Origin: a virus
Direction: 5' to 3' (one strand)
Virus record (IMG/VR): IMGVR_UViG_3300030419_006871
Coordinates: 1 to 29,456 of that record
Length of the DNA stretch: 29,456 nucleotides
The translations under genes and the position numbers were made by a program. Every line of letters starts with the position of its first letter. Position 1 is the stretch's first letter. Under the pieces are notes generated by a model. That model saw only the letters and a program-made list of their open reading frames with translations, was not told the origin of the DNA and did not search any database. Positions 21,446 to 28,059 of the stretch are shown here, one piece after another.

Positions 21446-21455
21446 TTCCTATGTT
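21428..21455 (+). promoter_or_regulatory. Repeated-class promoter P6
   Basis: TTGACC, 16 bases ending TTCC, TATGTT. GTG 21462 starts seven bases after the -10: leaderless geometry. Confidence 0.72.
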
Positions 21456-21461
21456 GTTGGC

Positions 21462-21638
21462 GTGACAGAGACATTCAAAATTGGTGACTTGGTAAGGCCC
21501 GATCGGCTCTGGCATCGACATGAGCTAGGCGTTGTTCTTCAGATTTTTCACGAAGGCTCTTCCAACGAAGGCTTGAAAGTGAAGCTGATAAATGGTGATA
21601 TTCTTGTCGCACCGTCTGATGAGTGGGAGAAAGTATGA
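21462..21638 (+). CDS. GDLV-family small protein (58 aa), probably leaderless
   Basis: GTG start seven bases after the P6 -10, without a ribosome binding site. MTETFKIGDLVRPDRLWHRH, LGVVLQIFHEG, LKVKLINGDILVAPS, WEKV. It overlaps the next start by four bases (ATGA). Confidence 0.75.
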   Translation: MTETFKIGDLVRPDRLWHRHELGVVLQIFHEGSSNEGLKVKLINGDILVAPSDEWEKV

Positions 21639-21898
21639 AAGAAGGTGATCTGGTTAAGTTCGTGGGAGATGCGAATTTTTACAAGGGGCGCGTCGGCGTC
21701 GTGTGCAAGCTATACAGCACACATGGAATTAAGCGGAACGGGATTGAAACGCCAAACAGCGCACTGGTCTACTACGCAGGGGCCGAGAACGATGGACGTG
21801 CCGCACGGGATAGCATGACGAGGAACGAGTATCGTCGTCACGGAACATCTGGCCTCCACCCTATGGCTCTTGCCGAGCTTGAGGTCATCACTCGATGA
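21635..21898 (+). CDS. GDLV-family small protein (87 aa)
   Basis: MKEGDLVKFVGDANFYKGRV, GVVCKLYS, ALVYYAG, AELEVITR. ATG 21635 (GGGAG upstream) is chosen over GTG 21623, which would overlap the previous gene more. It carries an extra charged loop (ENDGRAARDSMTRNEYRRHG), the longest insertion among the simple members. Confidence 0.83.
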   Translation: MKEGDLVKFVGDANFYKGRVGVVCKLYSTHGIKRNGIETPNSALVYYAGAENDGRAARDSMTRNEYRRHGTSGLHPMALAELEVITR

Positions 21899-22104
21899 AA
21901 GTCGGTGATATTGTTACGCTTTCTGCTTACGGCAAGAGGTTGAAGTGCAATAAGATGTTTGTTGGCATGGTCGGTTTGGTCGTGAATGTTGATCCCGTCG
22001 CCGGTATGGTGCATCATAGCAACGCGGTGATGGTTGCATGGAACGGACAAGACGCATCCAAGCCTCATTATCATATCCGCGCTGACCTCAAGCACGCAAA
22101 ATAG
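21895..22104 (+). CDS. GDLV-family small protein (69 aa)
   Basis: MKVGDIVTLSAYGKRLKCNK, GLVVNVDPVAG, AVMVAWNGQDASK. ATGA overlap; the ribosome binding site is in the upstream LEV codons (TTGAGG). It ends in DLKHAK rather than LEVI, just before promoter P7. Confidence 0.83.
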   Translation: MKVGDIVTLSAYGKRLKCNKMFVGMVGLVVNVDPVAGMVHHSNAVMVAWNGQDASKPHYHIRADLKHAK

Positions 22105-22106
22105 AG

Positions 22107-22135
22107 TTTACTACTCGCGACCACGTTCCTACGGT
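22107..22135 (+). promoter_or_regulatory. Repeated-class promoter P7
   Basis: TTTACT, 17 bases ending TTCC, TACGGT (a weak -10). ATGGGC then ATG 22142 follow, repeating the geometry of P1 and P5. Confidence 0.6.
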
Positions 22136-22141
22136 ATGGGC

Positions 22142-22411
22142 ATGAACGAACAATACACATGGAATCAAGCTCCCAGAAACATTTCAGTTGGCACGCTGGT
22201 GCGATTCGTGCCGGGCCGCCCGAGGTTTCGCGGTGAAGACCCGCGTGACCCTGGACACGATAATGATGGGGAGGCTCTCATTGGCCAGTTGGCTGTCATA
22301 GTATCAAGTGGACGCGAAGATGTGCATGGTTGGGGCGGTGTCTTTCGACTTAACATGGTACGAGGCGACTCGCTTTCGCACTTCGGTGACTTCTTGGAGG
22401 TAGTACAGTGA
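22142..22411 (+). CDS. GDLV-family small protein (89 aa), probably leaderless
   Basis: A lead of about 12 residues (MNEQYTWNQAPRN), then ISVGTLVRFVPGRPRF, QLAVIVSSG, VFRLNMVRG, DFLEVVQ. Rich in Arg, Gly and Asp in loop 1. ATG 22142 is preferred over 22136 by the promoter spacing. GTGA overlap at its end. Confidence 0.75.
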   Translation: MNEQYTWNQAPRNISVGTLVRFVPGRPRFRGEDPRDPGHDNDGEALIGQLAVIVSSGREDVHGWGGVFRLNMVRGDSLSHFGDFLEVVQ

Positions 22412-22647
22412 GGTGTCGCCTGAAGCCTGGTGACTTAATCATCTGGCCGGATGGCACTCCTGGCGTGCTGTTGGAGCGATTCGATATGTATGCCAAGCCC
22501 GAAGATCAGAGTGCCCGCCCCCACCCTAGTTGGTGTTGGCACATTGGGTTTAGCGGTCCAACCCCGCGAGATTATAATGAAAAGTATGGAGTCCTAGAAG
22601 TGAATATGTTGAACTTAGGAATGGTGCGGAGGGCACAATGCAAATGA
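22408..22647 (+). CDS. GDLV-family small protein (79 aa)
   Basis: GTG start in a GTGA overlap; the upstream LEV codons give TTGGAGG as the ribosome binding site. MRCRLKPGDLIIWPDGTPGV, LLERFDMYAK, CWHIGFSGP, GVLEVNML. It has a Pro-rich middle loop. Confidence 0.8.
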   Translation: MRCRLKPGDLIIWPDGTPGVLLERFDMYAKPEDQSARPHPSWCWHIGFSGPTPRDYNEKYGVLEVNMLNLGMVRRAQCK

Positions 22648-22823
22648 TGCAAGCAGGAAATCTAGTAATGATTACAAGAACTTCTGTTGGCGTGCCAGCC
22701 AATACGATGGCTCTACTTATCGAACAACAACAGCAGTTGGCCAAAACCCCGGTTTGGCTAGTGCAACTTATGGACGGACGAACCCGTCGATACCTTGAAG
22801 GAGATTTGGAGGTAATCAAATGA
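22638..22823 (+). CDS. GDLV-family small protein (61 aa)
   Basis: MQMMQAGNLVMITRTSVGVP, MALLIEQQQQLAK, VWLVQLMDG, GDLEVIK. It has three possible in-frame ATGs (22638, 22644, 22647); the first is reported. The opening has G-N in place of G-D. Confidence 0.78.
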   Translation: MQMMQAGNLVMITRTSVGVPANTMALLIEQQQQLAKTPVWLVQLMDGRTRRYLEGDLEVIK

Positions 22824-23005
22824 AAGTCGGAGACTTGGTGGTAAGTAAGGCTTACCAGAATCATGCGAGCGTAGTGCCAGCGAAGCTGGTAGTGAGCGTT
22901 TCAAACCGTGCCCTGGAGGGACCGGAGAACCCCTACATCGTCACTGCTGACGACCCTGAAGAGTGGAAGCCAGCACGTAATTTTTTCGTCGTGTCACGCG
23001 CATAG
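22820..23005 (+). CDS. GDLV-family small protein (61 aa)
   Basis: MKVGDLVVSKAYQNHASVVP, AKLVVSVSN, NPYIVTADDPEEW, NFFVVSRA. ATGA overlap behind TTGGAGG in the upstream DLEV codons. It is the last member of the main array, before promoter P8. Confidence 0.83.
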   Translation: MKVGDLVVSKAYQNHASVVPAKLVVSVSNRALEGPENPYIVTADDPEEWKPARNFFVVSRA

Positions 23006-23008
23006 TTA

Positions 23009-23037
23009 TTTACTCGCGCCACACACGTACCTATGTT
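23009..23037 (+). promoter_or_regulatory. Repeated-class promoter P8
   Basis: TTTACT, 17 bases starting CGCG and ending CC, TATGTT. A leader with GAAGGAGG precedes ATG 23056. Confidence 0.8.
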
Positions 23038-23055
23038 GATTGAAGGAGGCCAAAG

Positions 23056-23244
23056 ATGGCAGATTTGAGTTTGAGTAGTATTGTTGCGGAACTTGAGCAC
23101 ATCAAGATTGATCTGCAACGCACCCTTGAGCGAGTGGACGGCGCTCTTATGGACGCGCGCATCCTTTCAGAAGGCAAGAAGGTCGAGTTCAAAGATGTGA
23201 ACGCTGACTTCTCAGAGGACAAGGAGAACTTCATCGCGCCATGA
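23056..23244 (+). CDS. Hypothetical helical protein (62 aa)
   Basis: MADLSLSSIVAELEHIKIDL then QRTLERVDGALMDARILSEG: a long amphipathic helix with an acidic tail. Strong ribosome binding site (AAGGAGG) and its own promoter P8. Coupled to the next gene by ATGA. Function unknown. Confidence 0.75.
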   Translation: MADLSLSSIVAELEHIKIDLQRTLERVDGALMDARILSEGKKVEFKDVNADFSEDKENFIAP

Positions 23245-23519
23245 ATATGAAAGTATGCAAGCGACTCCAATCAGGGGCGATGGTTAGACAATCATGGGAC
23301 ACCGTGCCCGGTCGCACCCCGAAGCTGGGTCTTGTACTTGGCAAGCAGCATGTCAAAGAGGAACATCAAGCGAAGACTCTAGGCGGCAAAAAGCAGGAGA
23401 GATACGACATTGTTGTTCATTGGCTCGATGGCCCTCGAAGAACGTGGTCCGAACATGCCAGCCCAAACCCTGAAGTGCTCCAGTGCTGGGAGTTGATGTT
23501 GGTGTCTAATGCCGAGTGA
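23241..23519 (+). CDS. GDLV-family related protein (92 aa)
   Basis: MNMKVCKRLQSGAMVRQSWD, then LGLVLGKQHVK, YDIVVHWLDGPRR and a C-terminal ELMLVSNAE. The family pattern (x-G-x-x-V, G-x-V, V-x-W) is recognisable with a long basic insertion. ATG 23241 overlaps the upstream stop; ATG 23247 is an alternative. Its stop (GTGA) overlaps the likely start of the membrane peptide that follows. Confidence 0.75.
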   Translation: MNMKVCKRLQSGAMVRQSWDTVPGRTPKLGLVLGKQHVKEEHQAKTLGGKKQERYDIVVHWLDGPRRTWSEHASPNPEVLQCWELMLVSNAE

Positions 23520-23650
23520 GTGGTTTTATATCTCACAGAGGAAAAGAAAAGATGAAAAAGCTAAGTCAATTCGAGATGTTAGAGCGCCTAGCGCTTGTGT
23601 TGATGACACTCCCTTTACTGTACCTACTGTCGTTCCTACAGTGTCAGTGA
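23516..23650 (+). CDS. Small single-pass membrane peptide with embedded promoter
   Basis: A 44-aa peptide from GTG 23516 (GTGA overlap) or 32 aa from ATG 23552 (AGAGG nine bases upstream). Its hydrophobic helix ERLALVLMTLPLLYLLSFL is typical of a membrane anchor. The final codons contain promoter P9. It resembles the peptide at 28647 (both have E-x-L-E then a helix ending LLYL-x-x-FL). An overlapping 69-aa reading (23509-23718) is judged a shadow. Confidence 0.6.
   Translation: MSGFISHRGKEKMKKLSQFEMLERLALVLMTLPLLYLLSFLQCQ
23614..23642 (+). promoter_or_regulatory. Repeated-class promoter P9 inside a coding region
   Basis: TTTACT, 17 bases ending TTCC, TACAGT, lying within the last codons of the membrane peptide gene. 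It would drive the GTG 23672 gene, whose leader contains GAGGAGG. Confidence 0.65.
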
Positions 23651-23671
23651 ACGACGAGGAGGACGACTTCG

Positions 23672-23944
23672 GTGAAGAAGAAGAGCGAACTGAGCTACGG
23701 CAATCTAGTGGTCGATAAGTTCGATGCTGGCCAGCCTATCTATGAATCCATCGCTAAACAAATGTTTGTTCTACGTGATGAGGACTTTGCGTTTGAGTAT
23801 GTTCACGTTGATTGGCAGACCGAAGAACGAGAGACTGGCGTTCAATATCCCTATTGCGACGAGATGAACCAGGAGCTAGGACGCTTTTGGAGTGTTGTCT
23901 ATCGATATTACCCACGAACAAGTCACGAGCGAGCGGCGACATGA
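23672..23944 (+). CDS. GDLV-related protein (90 aa)
   Basis: GTG start behind GAGGAGG. MKKKSELSYGNLVVDKFDAG, FAFEYVHVDWQTEE, and an aromatic C-terminal half (ELGRFWSVVYRYYPRTSHER). The Y-G-N-L-V opening and V-x-W strand suggest a diverged barrel. ATGA overlap with the next gene. Function unknown. Confidence 0.75.
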   Translation: MKKKSELSYGNLVVDKFDAGQPIYESIAKQMFVLRDEDFAFEYVHVDWQTEERETGVQYPYCDEMNQELGRFWSVVYRYYPRTSHERAAT

Positions 23945-24207
23945 GGCGAAGAGACAGAAGACAGAATAGACGGCGGTTATCCGCTGAAGACAGGGCAGAG
24001 TTTGCCCGTGAGCGTCAAGCCCTGGTGGGCTCGCTCATCACCCAACAAGGTTTTGAAGGTGCCCTTGTCCTCGAACACATCCGAGGGTCACAATATCTTA
24101 TCCGTATGCCAGACGGCACGCAGGTCTACGCTTCGCACAAGAAACAAAGAGGCAGCGAGGCAGCAATCACCAAGGCCGGATGGCGCTTGTGGGAGGAGAG
24201 AAGGTAA
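23941..24207 (+). CDS. Small basic protein (88 aa)
   Basis: Starts MRRRDRRQNRRRLSAEDRAE, an Arg-rich helix, then GSLITQQGFEGALVLEHIRG, YLIRMPDGTQVYASHKKQRG and WRLWEERR. The second half has the G-x-V / Y-x-x-R-x-x-D-G pattern of a small barrel, so this may be a GDLV relative with a basic extension. ATGA upstream, TAATG downstream. Confidence 0.75.
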   Translation: MRRRDRRQNRRRLSAEDRAEFARERQALVGSLITQQGFEGALVLEHIRGSQYLIRMPDGTQVYASHKKQRGSEAAITKAGWRLWEERR

Positions 24208-24602
24208 TGGGATACCGTTCAGATGTGGTCCTGGCAATCGATGCAAAAATCGTGCCAGCGCTGCTAACAGCTTTCGCGAGATGTGAATCGACACAGTTGC
24301 TATGCACGAAGGAGTGTGACGAGCTTAATACCGACTATGACGGCGCAGGCAACTGGATGATGCGCTGGGAATCTATCAAGTGGTATGAAAGCTATCCAGA
24401 GATTGCCATGCTCAATAGCTTCATCGAGGCTCTAGAGTGCGATGACCTATCGGAGTTCGGACTCAAGGATCTGACGTTAGATGCTGGCGATGGATATGCC
24501 GAGCTATTCAAGTTTGTGCGCCTAGGCGAAGACAACGATGACATAGAGCAGAAAGGCTATGCCTTTGAATCTATTGGGATTTCTAGGTCTATTCACTACT
24601 AG
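24207..24602 (+). CDS. MGYRS-type conserved phage protein
   Basis: A 131-aa protein opening MGYRSDVVLAIDAKIVPALL, with DYDGAGNWMMRWESIKWYES in the middle and LFKFVRLGEDNDDIEQKG near the end. This set of blocks is recurrent in phage genomes as an uncharacterised family; I know no function. The N-terminal M-G-x-R-S echoes the MGTRS protein at 21104, possibly a distant relationship. It starts in a TAATG overlap. Confidence 0.85.
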   Translation: MGYRSDVVLAIDAKIVPALLTAFARCESTQLLCTKECDELNTDYDGAGNWMMRWESIKWYESYPEIAMLNSFIEALECDDLSEFGLKDLTLDAGDGYAELFKFVRLGEDNDDIEQKGYAFESIGISRSIHY

Positions 24603-24604
24603 GG

Positions 24605-24632
24605 TTTACTCCACGAGACTGGTGCCTATAGT
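24605..24632 (+). promoter_or_regulatory. Repeated-class promoter P10
   Basis: TTTACT, 16 bases ending TGCC, TATAGT. The leader GTACCCAGGACGACGGAG ends in the ribosome binding site of the 24663 gene. Confidence 0.8.
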
Positions 24633-24662
24633 TTAGGCGTACCCAGGACGACGGAGAAGACA

Positions 24663-25322
24663 TTGGGATACTACGGATATCAGCGAAGAGTGCGAAGAAA
24701 GCCCACACCACGACAAGACAATCCTGAGTTGGTTGCTCGCATTGAAAAGGCAGCCGCTCGCGGCACGTCCTCGCTCACTGATTGGGAGCGTAATTTTATG
24801 GGCTCTCTGCTCGACTCTGCAAAGAAGTGGGGCCGACTGACTGCAAAACAGCACGAGGTCTTTCAGCGCATCGAGAGGAAGACAGACCCAGCCCATGTCA
24901 AGGCTGTAGCTGACTGGCGCGCTAACTTCACTGATGAGATGCGCGAGGCCACTGTGTTCGCAGCCAACTACTACAAGGCTAACCCGCCTTACTTCGGTGA
25001 TGCAGCAGACAGAATCCTTAATGATTCCAACTACATCCCGAGCGAGAAGCTGTATCGCAAGATGGTCGAGAACAAGTACGTCCAGCGTGCCATGGCAAAC
25101 GCCCAGACCGGCGCGCTTTACACCGTCGGCTCGATGGTCACGGTACGCAACTCGACCAGCGTCCGTGGCCGCGCGTACTATCATCGAGGCAAGGATGCTG
25201 TCGTCTTGGAGGCTCAAGACAACCTGAGCGCCACGAAAGGTGCGAGAATCTATAAGGTTCTTCCCGTCGGTGCTGTGGAAGCTATCGAAACTGAGGAACG
25301 CTACCTCAAGAAAAAGCGATAA
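24663..25322 (+). CDS. Phage protein with helical N-terminus and C-terminal SH3-like part
   Basis: A 219-aa protein. TTG 24663 follows CGGAGAAG; no ATG lies near. Residues 20-120 are helical: NPELVARIEKAA, SLTDWERNFMGSLLDSAKKW, GRLTAKQHEVFQRIERK, then NYYKANPPYFGDAADRIL and PSEKLYRKMVENKYVQRAMA. From about residue 150 a barrel-like segment follows (YTVGSMVTVRNSTSV, DAVVLEAQDN, IYKVLPVG), again recalling the GDLV opening. Proteins with the SL-x-DWE block recur in phages without a known role. Single-gene unit between P10 and P11. Confidence 0.8.
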   Translation: MGYYGYQRRVRRKPTPRQDNPELVARIEKAAARGTSSLTDWERNFMGSLLDSAKKWGRLTAKQHEVFQRIERKTDPAHVKAVADWRANFTDEMREATVFAANYYKANPPYFGDAADRILNDSNYIPSEKLYRKMVENKYVQRAMANAQTGALYTVGSMVTVRNSTSVRGRAYYHRGKDAVVLEAQDNLSATKGARIYKVLPVGAVEAIETEERYLKKKR

Positions 25323-25328
25323 GACTAT

Positions 25329-25356
25329 TTACTAACATAGGCCGGTGCCTATGTTG
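25329..25356 (+). promoter_or_regulatory. Repeated-class promoter P11
   Basis: TTTACT, 16 bases ending TGCC, TATGTT. The leader holds a 6-bp hairpin GTCGGA-AGG-TCCGAC (25363-25377) ahead of the MoxR ATPase gene. Confidence 0.82.
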
Positions 25357-25411
25357 ATTGTGTCGGAAGGTCCGACGACGATTTCAAAACCCTGGCCCTG
25401 ATGGAGTTATC

Positions 25412-26467
25412 ATGGCTATCGATTTTAAGACTTTTGTTTCTGTTGCCCCCCACGTCCTGAAGGTTCGCAAGCCTTTGATGCTTCGTGGACGGCACGGAGT
25501 TGGGAAGTCGGAGCTTGTCTATCAGGTGGCCTCCGACATGGGCCTGCCCGTCGTTGAACGACGCGCATCACAGATGACTGAGGGCGACCTTGTTGGTCTG
25601 CCTCGCACGGACGGTGACGTGACTAGCTTCTGCCCGCCTGACTGGCTGGCTGATGCCTGCTCGCGCCCGGTCCTTCTCTTTCTTGACGAAGTTGACCGCG
25701 CCATCCCCGAGGTGCGTCAGGGCATCTTCGAGTTGACCGACTCCCGCAAGATTTTCGGCAACTACCTCGACCCCGATACCGTTGTGGTCGCCGCTGTCAA
25801 CGGTGGCGAGCATGGTTCGCAGTATCAGGTGGGCGAGATGGACCCCGCCGAGCTTGACCGATGGACCGTCTTTGACGTTGAGCCATCGACCGAGGACTGG
25901 CTGACTTGGGCCAAGGACAACACCGAGACTGTGGTGTGGGACTTCATCAACCAGAATCGCTCTCACTTGGAGCATGGCGAGGACTTCGAGCCCAACAAGA
26001 TTTATCCCTCGCGTCGTAGCTGGAAGCGGCTGAATGATTGCCTGGAGGCGGCTGAGATGCTCGGAGAGGAGCACAACCCCGCCATCTTCCACCTTGCTAC
26101 TGGCTTTGTTGGTTTCGAGGCTGCGGTTGCCTTCAACGACTTCGTGAAGAACTACGAGCGTCAGGTGACTGTCGAGATGATTCTTGACGAGGGCAAGGTC
26201 GAAAAGACCAGTGATTTCAACATCAACGAGCACTGTGCCCTCATCGAGAAGATGGAGTCTACCGAGACGTTCCAGGGCGAGTTGACTGATGACCAGTGCA
26301 AGAACCTTGCCAACTACTTCGTCTCTCTGCCCTCCGAGGCTGTGATGAAGCTGTGGCAGGCTCTCGGCTCCGGCAATGTTGACAACGTGACTCGCTTCCA
26401 CAAGGCGAAGGCCGACAACGGCGAGACTGTGGGTAACAAGCTGGTCACTATCCTGACCGGGAAGTAA
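25412..26467 (+). CDS. MoxR-type AAA+ ATPase
   Basis: A 351-aa AAA+ ATPase of the MoxR/RavA type. Walker A is GRHGVGKS (26-33), Walker B LLFLDEVD (88-95), and an arginine-containing ELDRW segment follows the sensor region. MoxR ATPases act as chaperones that insert cofactors into, or remodel, VWA-domain partners. A VWA protein is encoded just downstream (26771), making a typical pair. ATG 25412 has GGAG eight bases upstream; a longer reading would start inside the leader. Arginine codons are almost all CGN, unlike the left half. Target unknown. Confidence 0.93.
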   Translation: MAIDFKTFVSVAPHVLKVRKPLMLRGRHGVGKSELVYQVASDMGLPVVERRASQMTEGDLVGLPRTDGDVTSFCPPDWLADACSRPVLLFLDEVDRAIPEVRQGIFELTDSRKIFGNYLDPDTVVVAAVNGGEHGSQYQVGEMDPAELDRWTVFDVEPSTEDWLTWAKDNTETVVWDFINQNRSHLEHGEDFEPNKIYPSRRSWKRLNDCLEAAEMLGEEHNPAIFHLATGFVGFEAAVAFNDFVKNYERQVTVEMILDEGKVEKTSDFNINEHCALIEKMESTETFQGELTDDQCKNLANYFVSLPSEAVMKLWQALGSGNVDNVTRFHKAKADNGETVGNKLVTILTGK

Positions 26468-26482
26468 CCCCAAGGCGCAGGG

Positions 26483-26503
26483 AGGCATGGCCCATAGATG
26501 CCT
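26483..26503 (+). other. Hairpin after the MoxR gene
   Basis: AGGCAT / ATGCCT with a nine-base loop, 15 bases after the MoxR stop. A second inverted repeat TTTGAAA / TTTCAAA follows at 26510-26532. Neither has a T-run. They belong to the 303-base gap between the MoxR and VWA genes, which holds no convincing gene. Confidence 0.5.
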
Positions 26504-26574
26504 CAACCCTTTGAAATCATGGAGGTTTCAAATGAATTAACAACCAACTAACTGAAATTACTAGAAAAAGCCCC

Positions 26575-26702
26575 AGCAGCGACGATGGGCTGACGATATT
26601 TGTGAGCCGCACTTTTTGCCTGTAAGTGTGCGGAATGTAAGAAAAAACCAAGACAGGATAGCAAGGTCGCAATGCAAGTAAACGACCCTCGCTGCTTTTT
26701 TT
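26575..26702 (+). ncRNA. Candidate structured RNA ending in an intrinsic terminator
   Basis: An 8-bp closing stem, AGCAGCGA (26575-26582) with TCGCTGCT (26689-26696), runs straight into a seven-T tract (26696-26702). Inside it lie GGTCG/CGACC (26665-26669 with 26683-26687) and CCGCAC/GTGCGG in the 26600-26635 region, so a multi-branched fold is possible. No promoter of the repeated class lies upstream; it may be a 3' UTR element of the MoxR mRNA or a processed RNA. Promoter P12 starts two bases after the T-run. Confidence 0.5.
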
Positions 26703-26704
26703 CC

Positions 26705-26732
26705 TTTACCCCATAGGCTCCGTGCCTATGTT
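26705..26732 (+). promoter_or_regulatory. Repeated-class promoter P12
   Basis: TTTACC, 16 bases ending TGCC, TATGTT. The leader GTACCCAACGACGACGACC resembles that of P10. Confidence 0.8.
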
Positions 26733-26770
26733 CACTGTGTACCCAACGACGACGACCGATGGAGGACGCC

Positions 26771-28042
26771 ATGTCCGACTTCAACCTGAACGACCATGTT
26801 TATCGGCTGCTGCAAGCCGAGCCTTTCTTCGCCGCGCTATCGCGCCGCATTGACAAGCGCTCAAGCACTGCCATTCCAACCGCTGGCGTGCGAGTGAATG
26901 AAGATGGGTACTTCGAGATGCTCTACAACCCCGAGTTCTTTGCGGGGTTGGCTGACAACGAGCGCACTGGTGTTCTCATTCACGAGTTCTACCACTTGGT
27001 ATTTGAGCATGTGACGGGTCGCCTGCCTGATGAGTTGGCTGGTGCCATGCACGACCCCAACCCGTCGAAGGCTGTGCAGCAGCAATTCAAGCTGTGGAAT
27101 ATCGCGGCTGACCTCTCGATTAACTATCACATCGGAGCCTCTAACCTGCCTGAGATGGCGTGCATCCCCGGCGGCAAGATGTTCGAGGACATGCCCGGTG
27201 ACATGACTGCCGAGTGGTACTACAACAAGCTGATTCAGAAGATGAAGGAGCAGGAGCAGAATGGAAGCGGTGGCGGTTCTGGCGATGGCGATGATGGCGA
27301 CGGTAGCTCAAATGGGTCTGGTGACTTTGACCCTGACGCTGCTGGTCAGTTTGATTCCCACGAAGAGTGGGGGCAAGGACAGGCCAATGAGGCCGCTCAG
27401 GAAGCGGTAGAGATTGCGAAGGAGCGACTGAAGGAGGCGCTGAAGGACGCAGCCCAGGAGGCTTCTAGCAAGGGCTGGGGCACAGTTTCGGGCTCGTGTC
27501 GCAAGGAAATCATGGAGCGCATCACGTCTAAGGTTGATTGGCGCAAGGTGCTCCGGTACTTCGTCAAGACCTCACAGCGTGCTAGCAAGCGTAGCACTCC
27601 CAAGAGGCTTAACCGTCGCTATGCCTACGTCCACCCCGGTCGCAAGGTCAACCGCACTGCCAACATCGCGGTGAGCATCGACCAGTCTGGTTCAGTGTCC
27701 GATTCTATGCTGGCGGCATTTTACGGAGAACTGAACAAACTGGCTGATATTGCTACGTTTACGGTCATCCCGTTCGACACCCGCGTAGCTGAAGATAAGG
27801 TCTTCGAGTGGAAGAAGGGACAGACGCACCCGCAGAAGCGCTACATGTACGGTGGCACGTGCTTCAATGCACCCACCGAGTATGTCAATAGTGGCAAGTT
27901 CGATGGTCACATCATCCTGACGGACATGGAGGCCCCGAAGCCGAAGGCCAGCAAGTGTCAACGCATGTGGATGACCACGGAGCGACACGCGCAGCGTCCT
28001 TACTTCCAAACCACTGAGCGAGTTATCGCGATTGATGAATGA
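26771..28042 (+). CDS. VWA-domain / HExxH metallopeptidase-like protein (DUF2201 type)
   Basis: A 423-aa protein of the predicted metallopeptidase plus VWA-like type. HEFYH at 71-75 in VLIHEFYHLVFEH is a zincin HExxH motif. A Gly/Asp/Ser-rich flexible linker spans about 160-190. The C-terminal VWA-like part has the MIDAS motif DQSGS (Asp304-x-Ser306-x-Ser308), GGTCF and ILTDME. ATG 26771 with GGAGG five bases upstream is preferred over ATG 26759, which overlaps that site. It pairs with the upstream MoxR ATPase, whose family loads or remodels VWA proteins. Whether it is a working protease is unknown; the catalytic motif is intact. Confidence 0.92.
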   Translation: MSDFNLNDHVYRLLQAEPFFAALSRRIDKRSSTAIPTAGVRVNEDGYFEMLYNPEFFAGLADNERTGVLIHEFYHLVFEHVTGRLPDELAGAMHDPNPSKAVQQQFKLWNIAADLSINYHIGASNLPEMACIPGGKMFEDMPGDMTAEWYYNKLIQKMKEQEQNGSGGGSGDGDDGDGSSNGSGDFDPDAAGQFDSHEEWGQGQANEAAQEAVEIAKERLKEALKDAAQEASSKGWGTVSGSCRKEIMERITSKVDWRKVLRYFVKTSQRASKRSTPKRLNRRYAYVHPGRKVNRTANIAVSIDQSGSVSDSMLAAFYGELNKLADIATFTVIPFDTRVAEDKVFEWKKGQTHPQKRYMYGGTCFNAPTEYVNSGKFDGHIILTDMEAPKPKASKCQRMWMTTERHAQRPYFQTTERVIAIDE

Positions 28043-28059
28043 TTACAAGGAGTTACGTC

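Noticed and set aside
23509-23718. 69-aa + strand reading (starts MPSEWFYISQ)
   Set aside because: Its acidic end is the reading of the GA-rich ribosome-binding leader of the next gene, and its middle is low in structure. The overlapping frame encodes a membrane peptide with a relative at 28647.
24633-25217. 194-aa open frame on the - strand opposite the 24663 gene
   Set aside because: No motif or start signal. The + strand gene has a promoter, a ribosome binding site and recurring phage-protein blocks.
25568-26506. 312-aa open frame on the - strand opposite the MoxR ATPase gene
   Set aside because: It mirrors a high-G+C gene whose + strand product has clear Walker motifs. The antisense product shows no motif, and no gene elsewhere in the window is on the - strand.
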